This document shows, in pieces, positions 9,564-21,386 of a stretch of 64,000 nt of DNA; within the stretch, counting starts at the first letter, position 1, and each line of letters starts with the position of its first letter. The position numbers and the translations under genes are program-made. This DNA comes from Serratia marcescens (GTDB lineage Bacteria; Pseudomonadota; Gammaproteobacteria; Enterobacterales; Enterobacteriaceae), in contig NZ_VFMJ01000001.1 of the NCBI RefSeq assembly GCF_006715005.1, positions 4,030,001 through 4,094,000 on the forward strand, in the 5' to 3' direction. The notes under the pieces are model-generated. The model was not told the DNA's origin, did not search any database, and saw only the letters and a program-made list of their open reading frames with translations.

Positions 9564-10621
9564 TCAGCATGCGCCGCCGCCTGCTGCTGATGCTGGCGCT
9601 GATCCTGCTGGTCACGCAACTCATCAGCGCCTTCTGGCTGTGGCACGAAAGCCAGGAGCAGATCAGCTTCCTGGTGGACGAAACGCTGTCCGCCAAAGTG
9701 CGTACCGAACGCGTCGATACCGAGATCGCCGAGGCCATCGCGTCGCTGCTGGCGCCTTCGCTGATCATGATGATCGTCACGCTGCTGGCGTCATTTTGGG
9801 CCATCAGCTGGATCATCCGCCCGCTCAACCAATTGCAGCAACGGCTGGAAAAACGCTCTGCCGATAACCTGACGCCGCTGCCAATCACCAGCGACAGCCA
9901 GGAAATGGTGGCGGTCACCAATGCACTCAATCAGCTGTTTTCACGGCTGGATAACACCATTCAACAGGAACGCCTGTTCACCGCCGACGCCGCCCATGAG
10001 CTGCGCACGCCGCTGGCCGGCATCCGCCTGCACCTGGAACTGATGGAAAAGCAGGGCGTCAAGGGCAGCCAGGCGCTGATCGCCCGCATCGATCAGCTAA
10101 TGCACACCGTCGAGCAGTTGCTGATGCTGTCGCGCGCCGGGCAAGACTTCGCCAGCGGCCATTACCAGCATTTCGATTGGGTGGCCGATGTGATTCAGCC
10201 GCTGCAGGAAGAACTCGGCGAAATGACCGCCCAACGCGGACAGACGCTGGATTGGCAATTGCCGGCCGTCGCCGCAGTGAACGGCGATCCGGTGCTGCTG
10301 CGGTTGCTGCTGCGCAACCTGGTCGAAAACGCTCACCGTTACGGCCCGGAAGGCGGTGCGATACAGGTGCGGTTAACGTCGCAAGACAGCGGCTATCTGC
10401 TGCAGGTCATCGACGATGGCCCTGGGATCAAGGAAGAGATGGTTGGGGAACTGACGCAGGCGTTTCGCCGCATGGATCAACGCTACGGCGGCAGCGGACT
10501 GGGCCTGAATATCGTGATCCGCATCGCGCAGCTGCACCAGGGGCGATTGACGCTGGAAAACCGCCGCGATGCGCGCGGCCTGAACGCCCAGTGCTGGTTG
10601 CCGGAAAAGGCGCTCAAATAA
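9560..10621 (+). CDS. basS: Sensor histidine kinase PmrB (BasS)
   Basis: 353-residue inner-membrane kinase. Helix 1 (about 8-27), a short periplasmic stretch of some 35 residues starting WLWHESQEQ, helix 2 (about 64-86), HAMP-like linker, His146 in the HELRTPLAG box, and an ATPase domain with N box NLVENAHRY and G boxes DDGPGIKEE and GGSGLGLNIV. WLWHES and the ADNLTP segment match PmrB of E. coli. The short sensor loop suits detection of Fe3+ or mild acid, which I infer from the family. Confidence 0.9.
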   Translation: MISMRRRLLLMLALILLVTQLISAFWLWHESQEQISFLVDETLSAKVRTERVDTEIAEAIASLLAPSLIMMIVTLLASFWAISWIIRPLNQLQQRLEKRSADNLTPLPITSDSQEMVAVTNALNQLFSRLDNTIQQERLFTADAAHELRTPLAGIRLHLELMEKQGVKGSQALIARIDQLMHTVEQLLMLSRAGQDFASGHYQHFDWVADVIQPLQEELGEMTAQRGQTLDWQLPAVAAVNGDPVLLRLLLRNLVENAHRYGPEGGAIQVRLTSQDSGYLLQVIDDGPGIKEEMVGELTQAFRRMDQRYGGSGLGLNIVIRIAQLHQGRLTLENRRDARGLNAQCWLPEKALK

Positions 10622-10622
10622 C

Positions 10623-10649
10623 AAGGGCCCAGCATTGCTGAGCCCTTTA
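10623..10649. terminator. basS/obgE convergent terminator
   Basis: AGGGCCCAGCA-TTG-CTGAGCCCTTT forms a hairpin between convergent basS and obgE. T tracts are short on both sides, so it is a moderate terminator at best. Confidence 0.55.
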
Positions 10650-10657
10650 TCACCGAA

Positions 10658-11830
<1,173 letters not shown>

Positions 11831-11846
11831 TTACCGTCTCCGTAAA

Positions 11847-12818
11847 TCATTCACCGGGCTGCTTCAAAGGAGCAACCTGGGGGGGTTCTGCCCGTCGCGG
11901 CCACCACCGGTGACCAATTGCGGAAAACATGGCGCCCGCCACGACCACAAACGCGCCAACATAGCCGACGATATTCAACGTCGGTGCGGCGAATGCCTGG
12001 GGCCAGGCCAACGCCAATAAATCTGAAAACAGCAGGGTAAACAGCGGGGTCAGCGTCACCAACGCGCTCACCTGCGCCGCCTGCCAGCGCGCCATCGCTT
12101 CGGCCAACGCGCCGTAGCCGATCAGCGTGTTGGCGCCGCAAAACAGCAGGCATGCCAATTGCCAGCCGCTAAGCTGGAAAATCACCTCAGGTTTGGCCAG
12201 AGGGAACAACGCTATCGCACATAAAGTGTACAACATAACCAGGATCTGCGGCGAAGCCAGTCGGCGCAGCAATACCTTCTGCGCCACGCCGTAGCTCACC
12301 CAGACCATCGCCGCACATACGCCCAACATGACGCCCAGCGTGTAGTCCGTCAGCCGGGTGAAGATCTCTATCAGACTGACGTTGAAAAACAGCATCAGCC
12401 CGCAAATCAGCATCAGGGCGCCAATAACCTGGGTGATGCGCATGCGTTCTTTTAAAATCAGCACGCTGGCGAACATCATGCCCACCGGCGACAGCTGGCC
12501 AATCACCTGCGACGCCGTCGGGCTCAGGTATTGCAGCGAGGAGCTGAAGAAGACAAAGTTGCCCAACAGCCCCGCCGTCGCGATCGCCAACAGCAGCAGC
12601 CAGCGCGGCTGGCGGAACATCGTCAGCGGCGGCAGCTTGCCGCGCACCGCGAGGATCACGCCCAAACCGATGGCGGCCATGGTAAAGCGATACCAGACGA
12701 CGGTAAACGGCTCCATCACCGTCAACACTTCTTTCATTGCGATCGGCAACGCGCCCCAGCAAACCGCCGTGGTTAACGCCAGGGAAATGCCAACGCCGAC
12801 CTGCTGCTTCGTATCCAT
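11847..12818 (-). CDS. yhbE: EamA/DMT family inner-membrane transporter (YhbE)
   Basis: 323-residue protein with ten predicted membrane helices in two EamA repeats, nearly collinear with E. coli YhbE (GYGALAEAMARWQAAQVSA is characteristic). Substrate unknown. I chose the ATG at 12816-12818 because similarity to YhbE begins there and a GGTG ribosome site precedes it; the frame stays open 13 codons further. A terminator separates it from rpmA, but it probably shares that transcript by readthrough. Confidence 0.92.
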   Translation of the reverse strand: MDTKQQVGVGISLALTTAVCWGALPIAMKEVLTVMEPFTVVWYRFTMAAIGLGVILAVRGKLPPLTMFRQPRWLLLLAIATAGLLGNFVFFSSSLQYLSPTASQVIGQLSPVGMMFASVLILKERMRITQVIGALMLICGLMLFFNVSLIEIFTRLTDYTLGVMLGVCAAMVWVSYGVAQKVLLRRLASPQILVMLYTLCAIALFPLAKPEVIFQLSGWQLACLLFCGANTLIGYGALAEAMARWQAAQVSALVTLTPLFTLLFSDLLALAWPQAFAAPTLNIVGYVGAFVVVAGAMFSAIGHRWWPRRAEPPQVAPLKQPGE

Positions 12819-12867
12819 ATCACCATCGCCAACGCTGACGAGCCTGTTCCCAGGCAACCCATAAATG

Positions 12868-12897
12868 TAAAAAGCCCCGCAACGAATTGCGGGGCTT
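12868..12897 (-). terminator. rpmA terminator
   Basis: Minus-strand hairpin AAGCCCCGCAA-TTCG-TTGCGGGGCTT (12872-12897) followed by five T residues, downstream of rpmA. Confidence 0.8.
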
Positions 12898-12923
12898 ACA
12901 TCTATTTCGTAAGGCTCGAAAAA

Positions 12924-13193
<270 letters not shown>

Positions 13194-13198
13194 CTAAC

Positions 13199-13567
<369 letters not shown>

Positions 13568-13583
13568 TCACAATAGGGCGCGA

Positions 13584-13612
13584 ATTCTACGCAAAAAAGC
13601 AGCGCATGACAA
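13584..13612 (-). promoter_or_regulatory. rplU promoter
   Basis: Minus-strand -35 TTGTCA (13607-13612), 17-base spacer, -10 TAGAAT (13584-13589) and a GC-rich discriminator (TCGCGCCC), as expected for a ribosomal-protein promoter under stringent control. Confidence 0.8.
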
Positions 13613-13672
13613 GAGCAGAATAAGACCAGAAGGAGAAAAAAGAAGAAAAAAAGCGCAGTTTCTTTCGTGGCG

Positions 13673-13700
13673 TTTATCTGAACCGTTTTTCAAGTACAAT
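13673..13700 (+). promoter_or_regulatory. Probable ispB promoter
   Basis: -35-like TTTATC (13673-13678), 16-base spacer and -10 TACAAT (13695-13700), 80 bases before the ispB start and divergent from the rplU promoter. Confidence 0.45.
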
Positions 13701-13780
13701 CATAGGGACAGTTACCGCCATGTACCGATGTGAGCAGCGATCTCAACGCGGTGAAGAGAAACACAGCTGAAAAAAATACA

Positions 13781-14752
13781 ATGAACCTAGATCAAATTAC
13801 CGAGTTAACCGCGCAAGATATGGCGGCCGTGAACGCAACAATTCTCGAACAGCTGAATTCCGATGTCACGCTCATCAATCAGCTTGGGTATTACATTATC
13901 AGCGGTGGCGGTAAGCGCATCCGGCCGATGATCGCCGTCCTGGCGGCGCGGGCGTTGGGCTATGAAGGCAACAAGCACGTCACCGTTGCCGCCCTGATCG
14001 AATTCATTCATACCGCCACGCTGTTGCATGACGACGTCGTCGACGAATCGGACATGCGCCGCGGCAAAGCCACCGCCAACGCGGCGTTCGGCAACGCCGC
14101 CAGCGTACTGGTCGGCGACTTTATCTATACCCGCGCCTTCCAGATGATGACCAGTCTGGAATCCCTGCGCGTGCTGGCGCTGATGTCGGAGGCGGTCAAC
14201 GTCATCGCCGAAGGCGAAGTGCTGCAGTTGATGAACGTGCACGATCCCGACATCAGCGAAGAAAGCTATATGCGGGTGATCTACAGCAAAACCGCCCGTC
14301 TGTTTGAAGCGGCGGCGCAATCGTCGGCGATCCTGTCCGGTGCCAGCACCGAACAGGAGCAGGCGTTGCAAGACTATGGCCGCTACCTCGGCACCGCTTT
14401 CCAGCTGATCGACGATCTGCTCGACTACAGCGCCGACGGCAGCACCCTGGGCAAAAACACCGGCGACGATCTGAACGAAGGGAAACCGACCCTGCCGCTG
14501 CTGCACGCGATGCACAACGGCGACGACGCGCAGCGCGACATGATCCGCAGTGCGATTGAGCAAGGCAACGGTCGTCATCTGTTGGAGCCGGTACTGCAGG
14601 CGATGCAGCAATGCGGTTCGCTGGAGTACACCCGCAAACGCGCTGAAGAAGAAGCCGACAAGGCGATCGCCGCGCTGCGGGTCTTGCCGGTATCGGAGCA
14701 TCGCACGGCGCTGGAAGGCCTGGCCCACCTGGCGGTGCAACGCGATTTTTAA
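13781..14752 (+). CDS. ispB: Octaprenyl diphosphate synthase
   Basis: 323-residue trans-prenyltransferase that builds the C40 side chain of ubiquinone and menaquinone. The first aspartate-rich motif is HDDVVDESD and the second DDLLDYSAD; GGGKRIRP and GDFIYTRAFQMM are also conserved. The ATG at 13781 gives the E. coli length; the frame is open 17 codons further but that part is unlike the family and overlaps the promoter region. Followed by a short AAGAAA/TTTCTT hairpin and a GGCCCGCG/CGCGGGCC hairpin. Confidence 0.97.
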   Translation: MNLDQITELTAQDMAAVNATILEQLNSDVTLINQLGYYIISGGGKRIRPMIAVLAARALGYEGNKHVTVAALIEFIHTATLLHDDVVDESDMRRGKATANAAFGNAASVLVGDFIYTRAFQMMTSLESLRVLALMSEAVNVIAEGEVLQLMNVHDPDISEESYMRVIYSKTARLFEAAAQSSAILSGASTEQEQALQDYGRYLGTAFQLIDDLLDYSADGSTLGKNTGDDLNEGKPTLPLLHAMHNGDDAQRDMIRSAIEQGNGRHLLEPVLQAMQQCGSLEYTRKRAEEEADKAIAALRVLPVSEHRTALEGLAHLAVQRDF

Positions 14753-14779
14753 GAAAGTTAATTTTCTTAAAAACCATCA

Positions 14780-14799
14780 GGCCCGCGCACGCGGGCCTG
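14780..14799 (+). terminator. Hairpin between convergent ispB and the Mu-c-like gene
   Basis: AGGCCCGCG-CA-CGCGGGCCT is a perfect inverted repeat without a good T tract. It lies between the ispB stop and the end of the opposing gene, and may act with the weaker AAGAAA/TTTCTT hairpin at 14752-14770. Confidence 0.45.
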
Positions 14800-14800
14800 C

Positions 14801-15166
14801 CTAGGTATTGCTCTCTTCGTCAATGCGCGCCAACAGGCCGCCAATCCCTTCCCGCATCAGGAAAGCCACCATTTTCTCGCGCTCGCTCTCCGTCAAATGG
14901 TAGTAATACTCGATCCAGACCGCCAACGGATCCTGACGCTCAACGTCATATGCCGCCCCGTCTTCCTTCAGCACCAGCAGATTACGCACGTCTGAAGGCA
15001 GGCTGTCGATGTGGTACTCCAACGCTTTTCCCTGCACGCCTTTACGCCTGCGGCTGATCCAGCCTTCGCGCCGGGCCATCAGATTGATTCCCTGTGGTGA
15101 GGAAGGTAATCCTGCGATGCCTGTCAGTTCCTTGGCGGCAAACCACTCGTTTTTCATAGCCATCAT
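14801..15166 (-). CDS. Phage Mu repressor c-like DNA-binding protein
   Basis: 121-residue protein. The first 60 residues (KNEWFAAKELTGIAGLP..GINLMARREGW..RRRKGVQGKALEYHIDSLP) match the winged-helix N-terminal DNA-binding domain shared by phage Mu repressor c and MuA transposase; the order W-(x)n-GLP-(x)n-A(x)3GW-(x)2R(x)2GVxG(x)A(x)EY(x)3S(x)P is the same as in Mu c, as I recall it. The rest (SEREKMVAFLMREGIGGLLARI) is short and helical; the long tail of Mu c is missing and there is no DDE nuclease domain, so this is a regulator and not a transposase. It lies divergent from the Ner-like gene sfsB, exactly as c and ner lie in Mu. Start could be any of three close ATGs. Confidence 0.8.
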   Translation of the reverse strand: MMAMKNEWFAAKELTGIAGLPSSPQGINLMARREGWISRRRKGVQGKALEYHIDSLPSDVRNLLVLKEDGAAYDVERQDPLAVWIEYYYHLTESEREKMVAFLMREGIGGLLARIDEESNT

Positions 15167-15225
15167 CTCTGGGCAATAGTGGGCAAAGTCATTTTTGGAA
15201 ATTACTTGGGTATTTTTTTAGAAAT

Positions 15226-15305
15226 TTAGTGGTATTCTGGTTTCCGAATAAGCGATTCACGTTGTGCAAACGCCTAACCTTGACCCGTTAGTTATACCAC
15301 TAACG
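15226..15305. promoter_or_regulatory. Operator-like repeats between c-like gene and sfsB
   Basis: The 10-mer TTAGTGGTAT at 15226-15235 recurs inverted as ATACCACTAA at 15294-15303. The second copy is part of a perfect palindrome with arms CGTTAGT (15286-15292) and ACTAACG (15299-15305) around a 6-base centre. A TTGACC (15280-15285) abuts the palindrome. The arrangement suggests binding sites for one or both flanking Mu-type regulators. Confidence 0.5.
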
Positions 15306-15337
15306 CAACTTTGGCTAATCAGAAAAGGAATGTAAAC

Positions 15338-15598
15338 ATGAATTCAAGGAACCCAGATTGGCATCCGGCAGATATCATCGCGGCGCTACGCAAACAGGGC
15401 ACCACGCTGGCAGCAGTGTCGCGCAAGGCCGGATTAAGCTCATCAACGCTGGCCAACGCACTGTCGCGCCCGTGGCCAAAGGGGGAATGGCTGATCGCCG
15501 AAGCGATAGGCGTCCACCCTTCGGAGATATGGCCAAGCCGCTATTACGATCCCCGCAGCGATTGCCTGCTGGATCGCAAGGCACGCATCAAATCGTGA
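15338..15598 (+). CDS. sfsB: Ner-like DNA-binding transcriptional regulator SfsB (Nlp)
   Basis: 86 residues. DWHPADIIAALRKQGTTL followed by SSSTLANALSRPWPKGEW and IWPSRY is the full Ner fold: a lambda-repressor-type helix-turn-helix as in phage Mu Ner. E. coli SfsB (Nlp) can increase maltose gene expression in cya mutants. The ATG at 15338 has an AAGGA site 10 bases upstream; a TTG further up would add 9 residues without similarity. It sits beside ispB as in E. coli, but here it faces a Mu c-like gene. Confidence 0.92.
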   Translation: MNSRNPDWHPADIIAALRKQGTTLAAVSRKAGLSSSTLANALSRPWPKGEWLIAEAIGVHPSEIWPSRYYDPRSDCLLDRKARIKS

Positions 15599-15608
15599 AC
15601 GCGGGGCA

Positions 15609-15641
15609 AAAAAAAACCGCCGGAACAGGCGTCCGGCGGCG
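15609..15641 (-). terminator. mdh terminator
   Basis: Minus-strand hairpin CCGCCGGA-loop-TCCGGCGG (15617-15639) followed by nine T residues, 25 bases beyond the mdh stop. Confidence 0.85.
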
Positions 15642-15666
15642 TTTATCGGCTGACTATCGGCAACGA

Positions 15667-17540
<1,874 letters not shown>

Positions 17541-17943
17541 AACCTGGCGCTAACAAAGTGCGGCTGTAGCCCGCACTTTGTTAGCGCTTCTTTAACCCTC
17601 GCGTTACCTTTCCTACCTTCAAGCGCGTTTAACACTGCTTTTCTATTCCTCAACAACACATTTCCATGACATCTCCATGTAACCAGCAGTACCCACTGTG
17701 ATCTTCCGCACTTTTGGTCAAAATCACTTACCTCATTGAAATCACATAAATTTAACATCAAAAGATCGTTTTATGAGCGTTTTTTATTCCTTACGGTTAT
17801 AAAAAATAAGGATCATGAGGTTAAAGTTTCACTAGCAACTGTTAGCGAACTATTAATTTTTCGCGTTACTAGCTGTATACTCATTTTCGTGAACTGAATC
17901 ACAGTTCGTTGGAACTGATAAAAGAATACGATGAGGTGAGATG
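17541..17943. other. argR-yhcN intergenic region
   Basis: 403 bases. It starts with the long argR terminator. The rest is AT-rich and holds no open frame that I can support. A -10-like TATACT near 17875-17880 and a GAACTG/CAGTTC hairpin at 17890-17906 precede the yhcN ribosome site and may form its promoter and leader. Confidence 0.5.
17547..17595 (+). terminator. argR terminator
   Basis: Perfect 17-bp stem (17547-17563 with 17571-17587) around a 7-base loop, followed by TTCTTTAA. Unusually long for an intrinsic terminator. Confidence 0.8.
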
Positions 17944-18207
17944 ATGAAAATTAAAACTACCGTTGCAACCCTGAGCGTTCTGTCCATGCTTTCATTTGGT
18001 GCATTCGCAGCACAATCTGTTGACGCAACTCAAGCCGCAAAACTGCAGCCGGCCGGTGTGATCACCGTAAGCGGCGTCGCCGCTGCGCCTTCCGACATTC
18101 GTCAGGCGCTGTCCGACAAAGCTGACGCCAAAGGGGCGACCGCCTACCGCGTGATCGAAGCGCGCAATGACGGCAACTTCCACGCGACCGCTGAAATCTA
18201 CAAATAA
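17944..18207 (+). CDS. yhcN: YhcN-type DUF1471 periplasmic protein (copy 1)
   Basis: 87-residue secreted protein: signal peptide about 1-22 ending AFA, then one DUF1471 (YhcN/BhsA/McbA) domain with ITVSGVAAAPSDIRQALSDKAD and the closing ATAYRVIEAR..HATAEIYK. Relatives respond to peroxide, acid and biofilm growth, but no biochemical activity is established. GAGG at 17933-17936 fits the ATG at 17944 better than the one at 17941. Next to argR as in E. coli. An extra copy follows 120 bases downstream. Confidence 0.9.
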   Translation: MKIKTTVATLSVLSMLSFGAFAAQSVDATQAAKLQPAGVITVSGVAAAPSDIRQALSDKADAKGATAYRVIEARNDGNFHATAEIYK

Positions 18208-18327
18208 GTAACGGCATTACCCGGCAACGGGCAATACCTCTCTGGAATCAAACGCTGTCATAACGGCCTTCAAGAATAAAAATCGCTGCCAAGCCCTTCC
18301 AGGCTGTTATGACCAAGGATCGCTATC

Positions 18328-18591
18328 ATGAACATGAAAACTACGCTTGCTGCACTCGGTTTGCTGTCTGTCATCTCCTTCGGCGCGTCTGCCGCCCAGT
18401 TAGTGACTAACGATCAGACCGCCAACCTGCAATCTATCGGTACCATTACCGTCAGCGGTATCGACGGGGCGCCGACCGACATTCGCCAGGCGTTGTCTGA
18501 GAAAGCCGACGCGAAAGGCGCAACCGCCTACCGCGTGATCGAAGCGCGTAATGAAGGCAACTACCACGCCACCGCCGAGATTTACAAATAA
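18328..18591 (+). CDS. YhcN-type DUF1471 periplasmic protein (copy 2)
   Basis: 87 residues, 62 identical to the upstream YhcN copy by my hand alignment. The signal peptide and linker have diverged while the DUF1471 C-terminal half is almost unchanged (DIRQALSEKADAKGATAYRV and HATAEIYK). AAGGA precedes the ATG by 8 bases. Likely a tandem duplication; shared terminator downstream. Confidence 0.9.
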   Translation: MNMKTTLAALGLLSVISFGASAAQLVTNDQTANLQSIGTITVSGIDGAPTDIRQALSEKADAKGATAYRVIEARNEGNYHATAEIYK

Positions 18592-18707
18592 CAACTCTGG
18601 GAACGGCTTTGCAGAGCTGATTACCCTCGTCACTGCCACTGCCGAGTTCTGACGCAAACGCCGATTTCCCAGAGACCCTCTCGTCGTCCTATCCGACGAA
18701 CCCCGTT

Positions 18708-18732
18708 GCCCTCGCTCGCGAGGGCTTTTTTA
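18708..18732 (+). terminator. Terminator of the yhcN pair
   Basis: GCCCTCGC-TC-GCGAGGGC followed by six T residues. Confidence 0.85.
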
Positions 18733-18738
18733 CGCCCA

Positions 18739-18764
18739 TAAAAAAGGCCGCGAATGCGGCCCTT
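18739..18764 (-). terminator. mpl terminator
   Basis: Minus-strand GGGCCGC-ATTC-GCGGCC followed by six T residues, downstream of mpl. Confidence 0.8.
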
Positions 18765-18787
18765 GATGTGACTAATGCGGTTAACGA

Positions 18788-20167
18788 TCAGTAGGTGACT
18801 TTCGGTTCCTGCTTTTTCGCCAGCGCGTCCAGCAGGCGATCGTGAATGCCGCCGAAGCCGCCGTTGCTCATCACCAGAATGTGATCGCCCGGCTGTGCGG
18901 TTTTCACCACCATGTCCACCAGCGTGTCGAGATCCGCGCTCCAGTGCGCCGGCTGCACGCAGGCATCCGCCACTTCCGCCACCTGCCACGGAATGTGGTG
19001 CGGCTGGAACAGGAACACTTCGTCGGCACGGCCGAGCGAAGGCGCCAGATCGTTTTTGCTGATGCCCATTTTCATGGTGTTGGAGCGCGGTTCCAGCACC
19101 GCCAGAATACGCGCCGTGCCGCCGACCTTGCCGCGCAGCGCGGCCAGGGTGGCGAGGATCGCCGTCGGGTGGTGTGCGAAGTCGTCGTACACCGTGACGC
19201 CGTTGGCTTCGCCACGCAGTTCCAGGCGGCGGCGGGCGTTGATGAAATCGCCCAACGCGCGGCAGGCGTCCGCCGGCTGAACGCCGACGTGGCGGGTAGC
19301 GGCGATGGCCATCAGGCCGTTATGCATGTTGTGCTCGCCCACCAGCGCCCAGTTCACTTCGCCGACCTGTTCGCCGTCGAGGAACACCGCGTAATGGCTG
19401 GCGTCCGGCGTCAGCTTCTGCGCGCGCCAGGTGCCCTCTTCCCCCACCAGCTCCTGCTCGCTCCAGCAGCCCATCGCCATCACCTGTTTCAGGTGGCTGT
19501 CGTTGTCCGGCAGGATGATCTTGCCTTTGCCCGGCACCAGACGCACCAGGTGGTGGAACTGTTTCTGGATGGCTTTCAGATCGTCGAAGATATCGGCGTG
19601 GTCGAACTCCAGGTTATTCATGATCAGCGTGCGCGGGCTGTAATGCACGAACTTGGAGCGCTTGTCGAAGAACGCGCAGTCATACTCGTCGGCCTCGATC
19701 ACGAAGAACGGGCTGCCGCCGAGGCGCGCCGATACGTCGAAGTTACCGGGCACGCCGCCGATGACGAAGCCGGGCTGGTAACCGCAGGCCTCGAGGATCC
19801 AGGTCGCCATGCCGGCGGTGGTGGTTTTGCCGTGGGTGCCGGCGACCGCCAGTACCCAACGATCGCGCAACACGGCGTCGTGCAGCCACTGCGGGCCGGA
19901 AACGTAAGGGATGCCACGCTCCAGCACCGCCTCCACGCACGGGTTGCCGCGCGTCATGGCGTTGCCGATGATCACCAGATCCGGCGCCGGATCCAGCTGG
20001 GCTGGATCATAACCCTGAATAAGATCGATCCCCTGGTTCTCCAGCAGCGTGCTCATCGGCGGATAGACGTTGGCGTCCGAACCGGTGACGTCATGCCCCA
20101 ATGAGCGTGCCAGCATCGCTAACCCGCCCATAAAGGTGCCACAGATCCCAAGAATGTGAATGCGCAT
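18788..20167 (-). CDS. mpl: UDP-MurNAc:L-Ala-gamma-D-Glu-meso-DAP ligase
   Basis: 459-residue Mur-ligase family enzyme that recycles murein tripeptide by joining it to UDP-MurNAc. Start MRIHILGICGTFMGG carries the N-terminal nucleotide-binding fold; the ATP P-loop is AVAGTHGKTTTAG; DDFAHHPTAI is the conserved C-terminal motif. The frame is open upstream, but that overlaps the divergent fbp promoter region and has no similarity. Divergent from fbp, as in E. coli. Confidence 0.97.
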   Translation of the reverse strand: MRIHILGICGTFMGGLAMLARSLGHDVTGSDANVYPPMSTLLENQGIDLIQGYDPAQLDPAPDLVIIGNAMTRGNPCVEAVLERGIPYVSGPQWLHDAVLRDRWVLAVAGTHGKTTTAGMATWILEACGYQPGFVIGGVPGNFDVSARLGGSPFFVIEADEYDCAFFDKRSKFVHYSPRTLIMNNLEFDHADIFDDLKAIQKQFHHLVRLVPGKGKIILPDNDSHLKQVMAMGCWSEQELVGEEGTWRAQKLTPDASHYAVFLDGEQVGEVNWALVGEHNMHNGLMAIAATRHVGVQPADACRALGDFINARRRLELRGEANGVTVYDDFAHHPTAILATLAALRGKVGGTARILAVLEPRSNTMKMGISKNDLAPSLGRADEVFLFQPHHIPWQVAEVADACVQPAHWSADLDTLVDMVVKTAQPGDHILVMSNGGFGGIHDRLLDALAKKQEPKVTY

Positions 20168-20336
20168 AGGTTTCTCATGTGAGTGCATCGAATGTCGGCA
20201 TATTCTAACGCTCAGAATCGTCCAGAAGAAATGGATTTGCCTATGAATGGCGCGCATCTTTGGGCTACACTGCACGCGAAAACGTTGGCGGTTTGTTAAC
20301 AGGCCGCTATCCATCCGTAGATTCAGGGATTGTGTC

Positions 20337-21341
20337 ATGAAAACGTTAGGCGAATTTATCGTCGAGAAACAGCACGACTTCTCGCACGCCACCGGCGAGC
20401 TGACTGCGTTACTTTCTGCCATTAAACTGGGCGCCAAAATCATCCACCGCGACATCAACAAGGCCGGCCTGGTTGATATTCTGGGAACCAGCGGGGTGTC
20501 CAACGTACAGGGCGAAGTTCAGATGAAACTGGACCTGTACGCGAACGAAAAACTGAAAGCGGCGTTGAAAGCGCGTGGTGAAGTTGCGGGTATCGCTTCC
20601 GAAGAAGAAGATGAAATCGTGATATTCGACGGCGAGCGAGCTGAAAATGCCAAGTATGTCGTATTGATGGATCCGTTGGACGGTTCGTCCAACATCGATG
20701 TCAACGTCTCGGTCGGTACGATTTTCTCTATCTACCGTCGCATCACACCGGTCGGCACGCCGGTGACCGAGGAAGACTTCCTGCAGCCGGGCAGCGCCCA
20801 GGTCGCAGCGGGTTATGTGGTTTACGGTTCGTCCACCATGCTGGTGTACACCACCGGTTACGGCGTCCACGCCTTCACTTACGATCCGTCTCTGGGCGTG
20901 TTCTGTCTCTCTCATGAGAAAGTGCGCTTCCCGGCGAGCGGCAACATGTATTCCATCAACGAAGGCAACTACATCAAGTTCCCTCTCGGCGTGAAGAAAT
21001 ACATCAAGTACTGCCAGGAGCAGGATGAAGCGACGCAGCGCCCTTATACCTCGCGCTACATCGGTTCTCTGGTGGCGGATTTCCACCGCAACCTGCTGAA
21101 AGGCGGCATCTACATCTACCCAAGCACCGCCAGCCACCCGCAAGGCAAGCTGCGCCTGCTGTACGAATGCAACCCGATGGCGTTCCTGGCCGAACAGGCC
21201 GGCGGTAAAGCCAGCGACGGCAAAAACCGCATTCTGGACATCACGCCGGTGAAACTGCACCAGCGCGCGCCATTCTTCGTCGGCACCAAGTCGATGGTAG
21301 AAGACGCAGAACGCTTCATCGCCGAAAACCCGGACGAGTAA
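20337..21341 (+). CDS. fbp: Fructose-1,6-bisphosphatase class I
   Basis: 334-residue gluconeogenic enzyme. The metal and phosphate site [11 protein letters not shown] and the AMP-site region near the N-terminus are conserved, as is [19 protein letters not shown]. The ATG at 20337 starts [12 protein letters not shown], the family N-terminus; 30 open codons upstream are unlike the family. Followed by a symmetric hairpin shared with the chemoreceptor gene. Confidence 0.98.
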   Translation: MKTLGEFIVEKQHDFSHATGELTALLSAIKLGAKIIHRDINKAGLVDILGTSGVSNVQGEVQMKLDLYANEKLKAALKARGEVAGIASEEEDEIVIFDGERAENAKYVVLMDPLDGSSNIDVNVSVGTIFSIYRRITPVGTPVTEEDFLQPGSAQVAAGYVVYGSSTMLVYTTGYGVHAFTYDPSLGVFCLSHEKVRFPASGNMYSINEGNYIKFPLGVKKYIKYCQEQDEATQRPYTSRYIGSLVADFHRNLLKGGIYIYPSTASHPQGKLRLLYECNPMAFLAEQAGGKASDGKNRILDITPVKLHQRAPFFVGTKSMVEDAERFIAENPDE

Positions 21342-21353
21342 CGCGTTCTTTGC

Positions 21354-21380
21354 AAGGGTTCGGCGCCTTGCCGAACCCTT
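21354..21380. terminator. fbp/chemoreceptor convergent hairpin
   Basis: Perfect 11-bp stem AAGGGTTCGGC / GCCGAACCCTT with a 5-base loop. T tracts are poor on both strands, but it lies between two convergent stop codons. Confidence 0.6.
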
Positions 21381-21386
21381 ATCGCC

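Noticed and set aside
14801-15166. Transposase remnant
   Set aside because: The Mu-type DNA-binding domain is shared with MuA, but there is no catalytic core and the length and end are clean, so a c-like regulator fits better.
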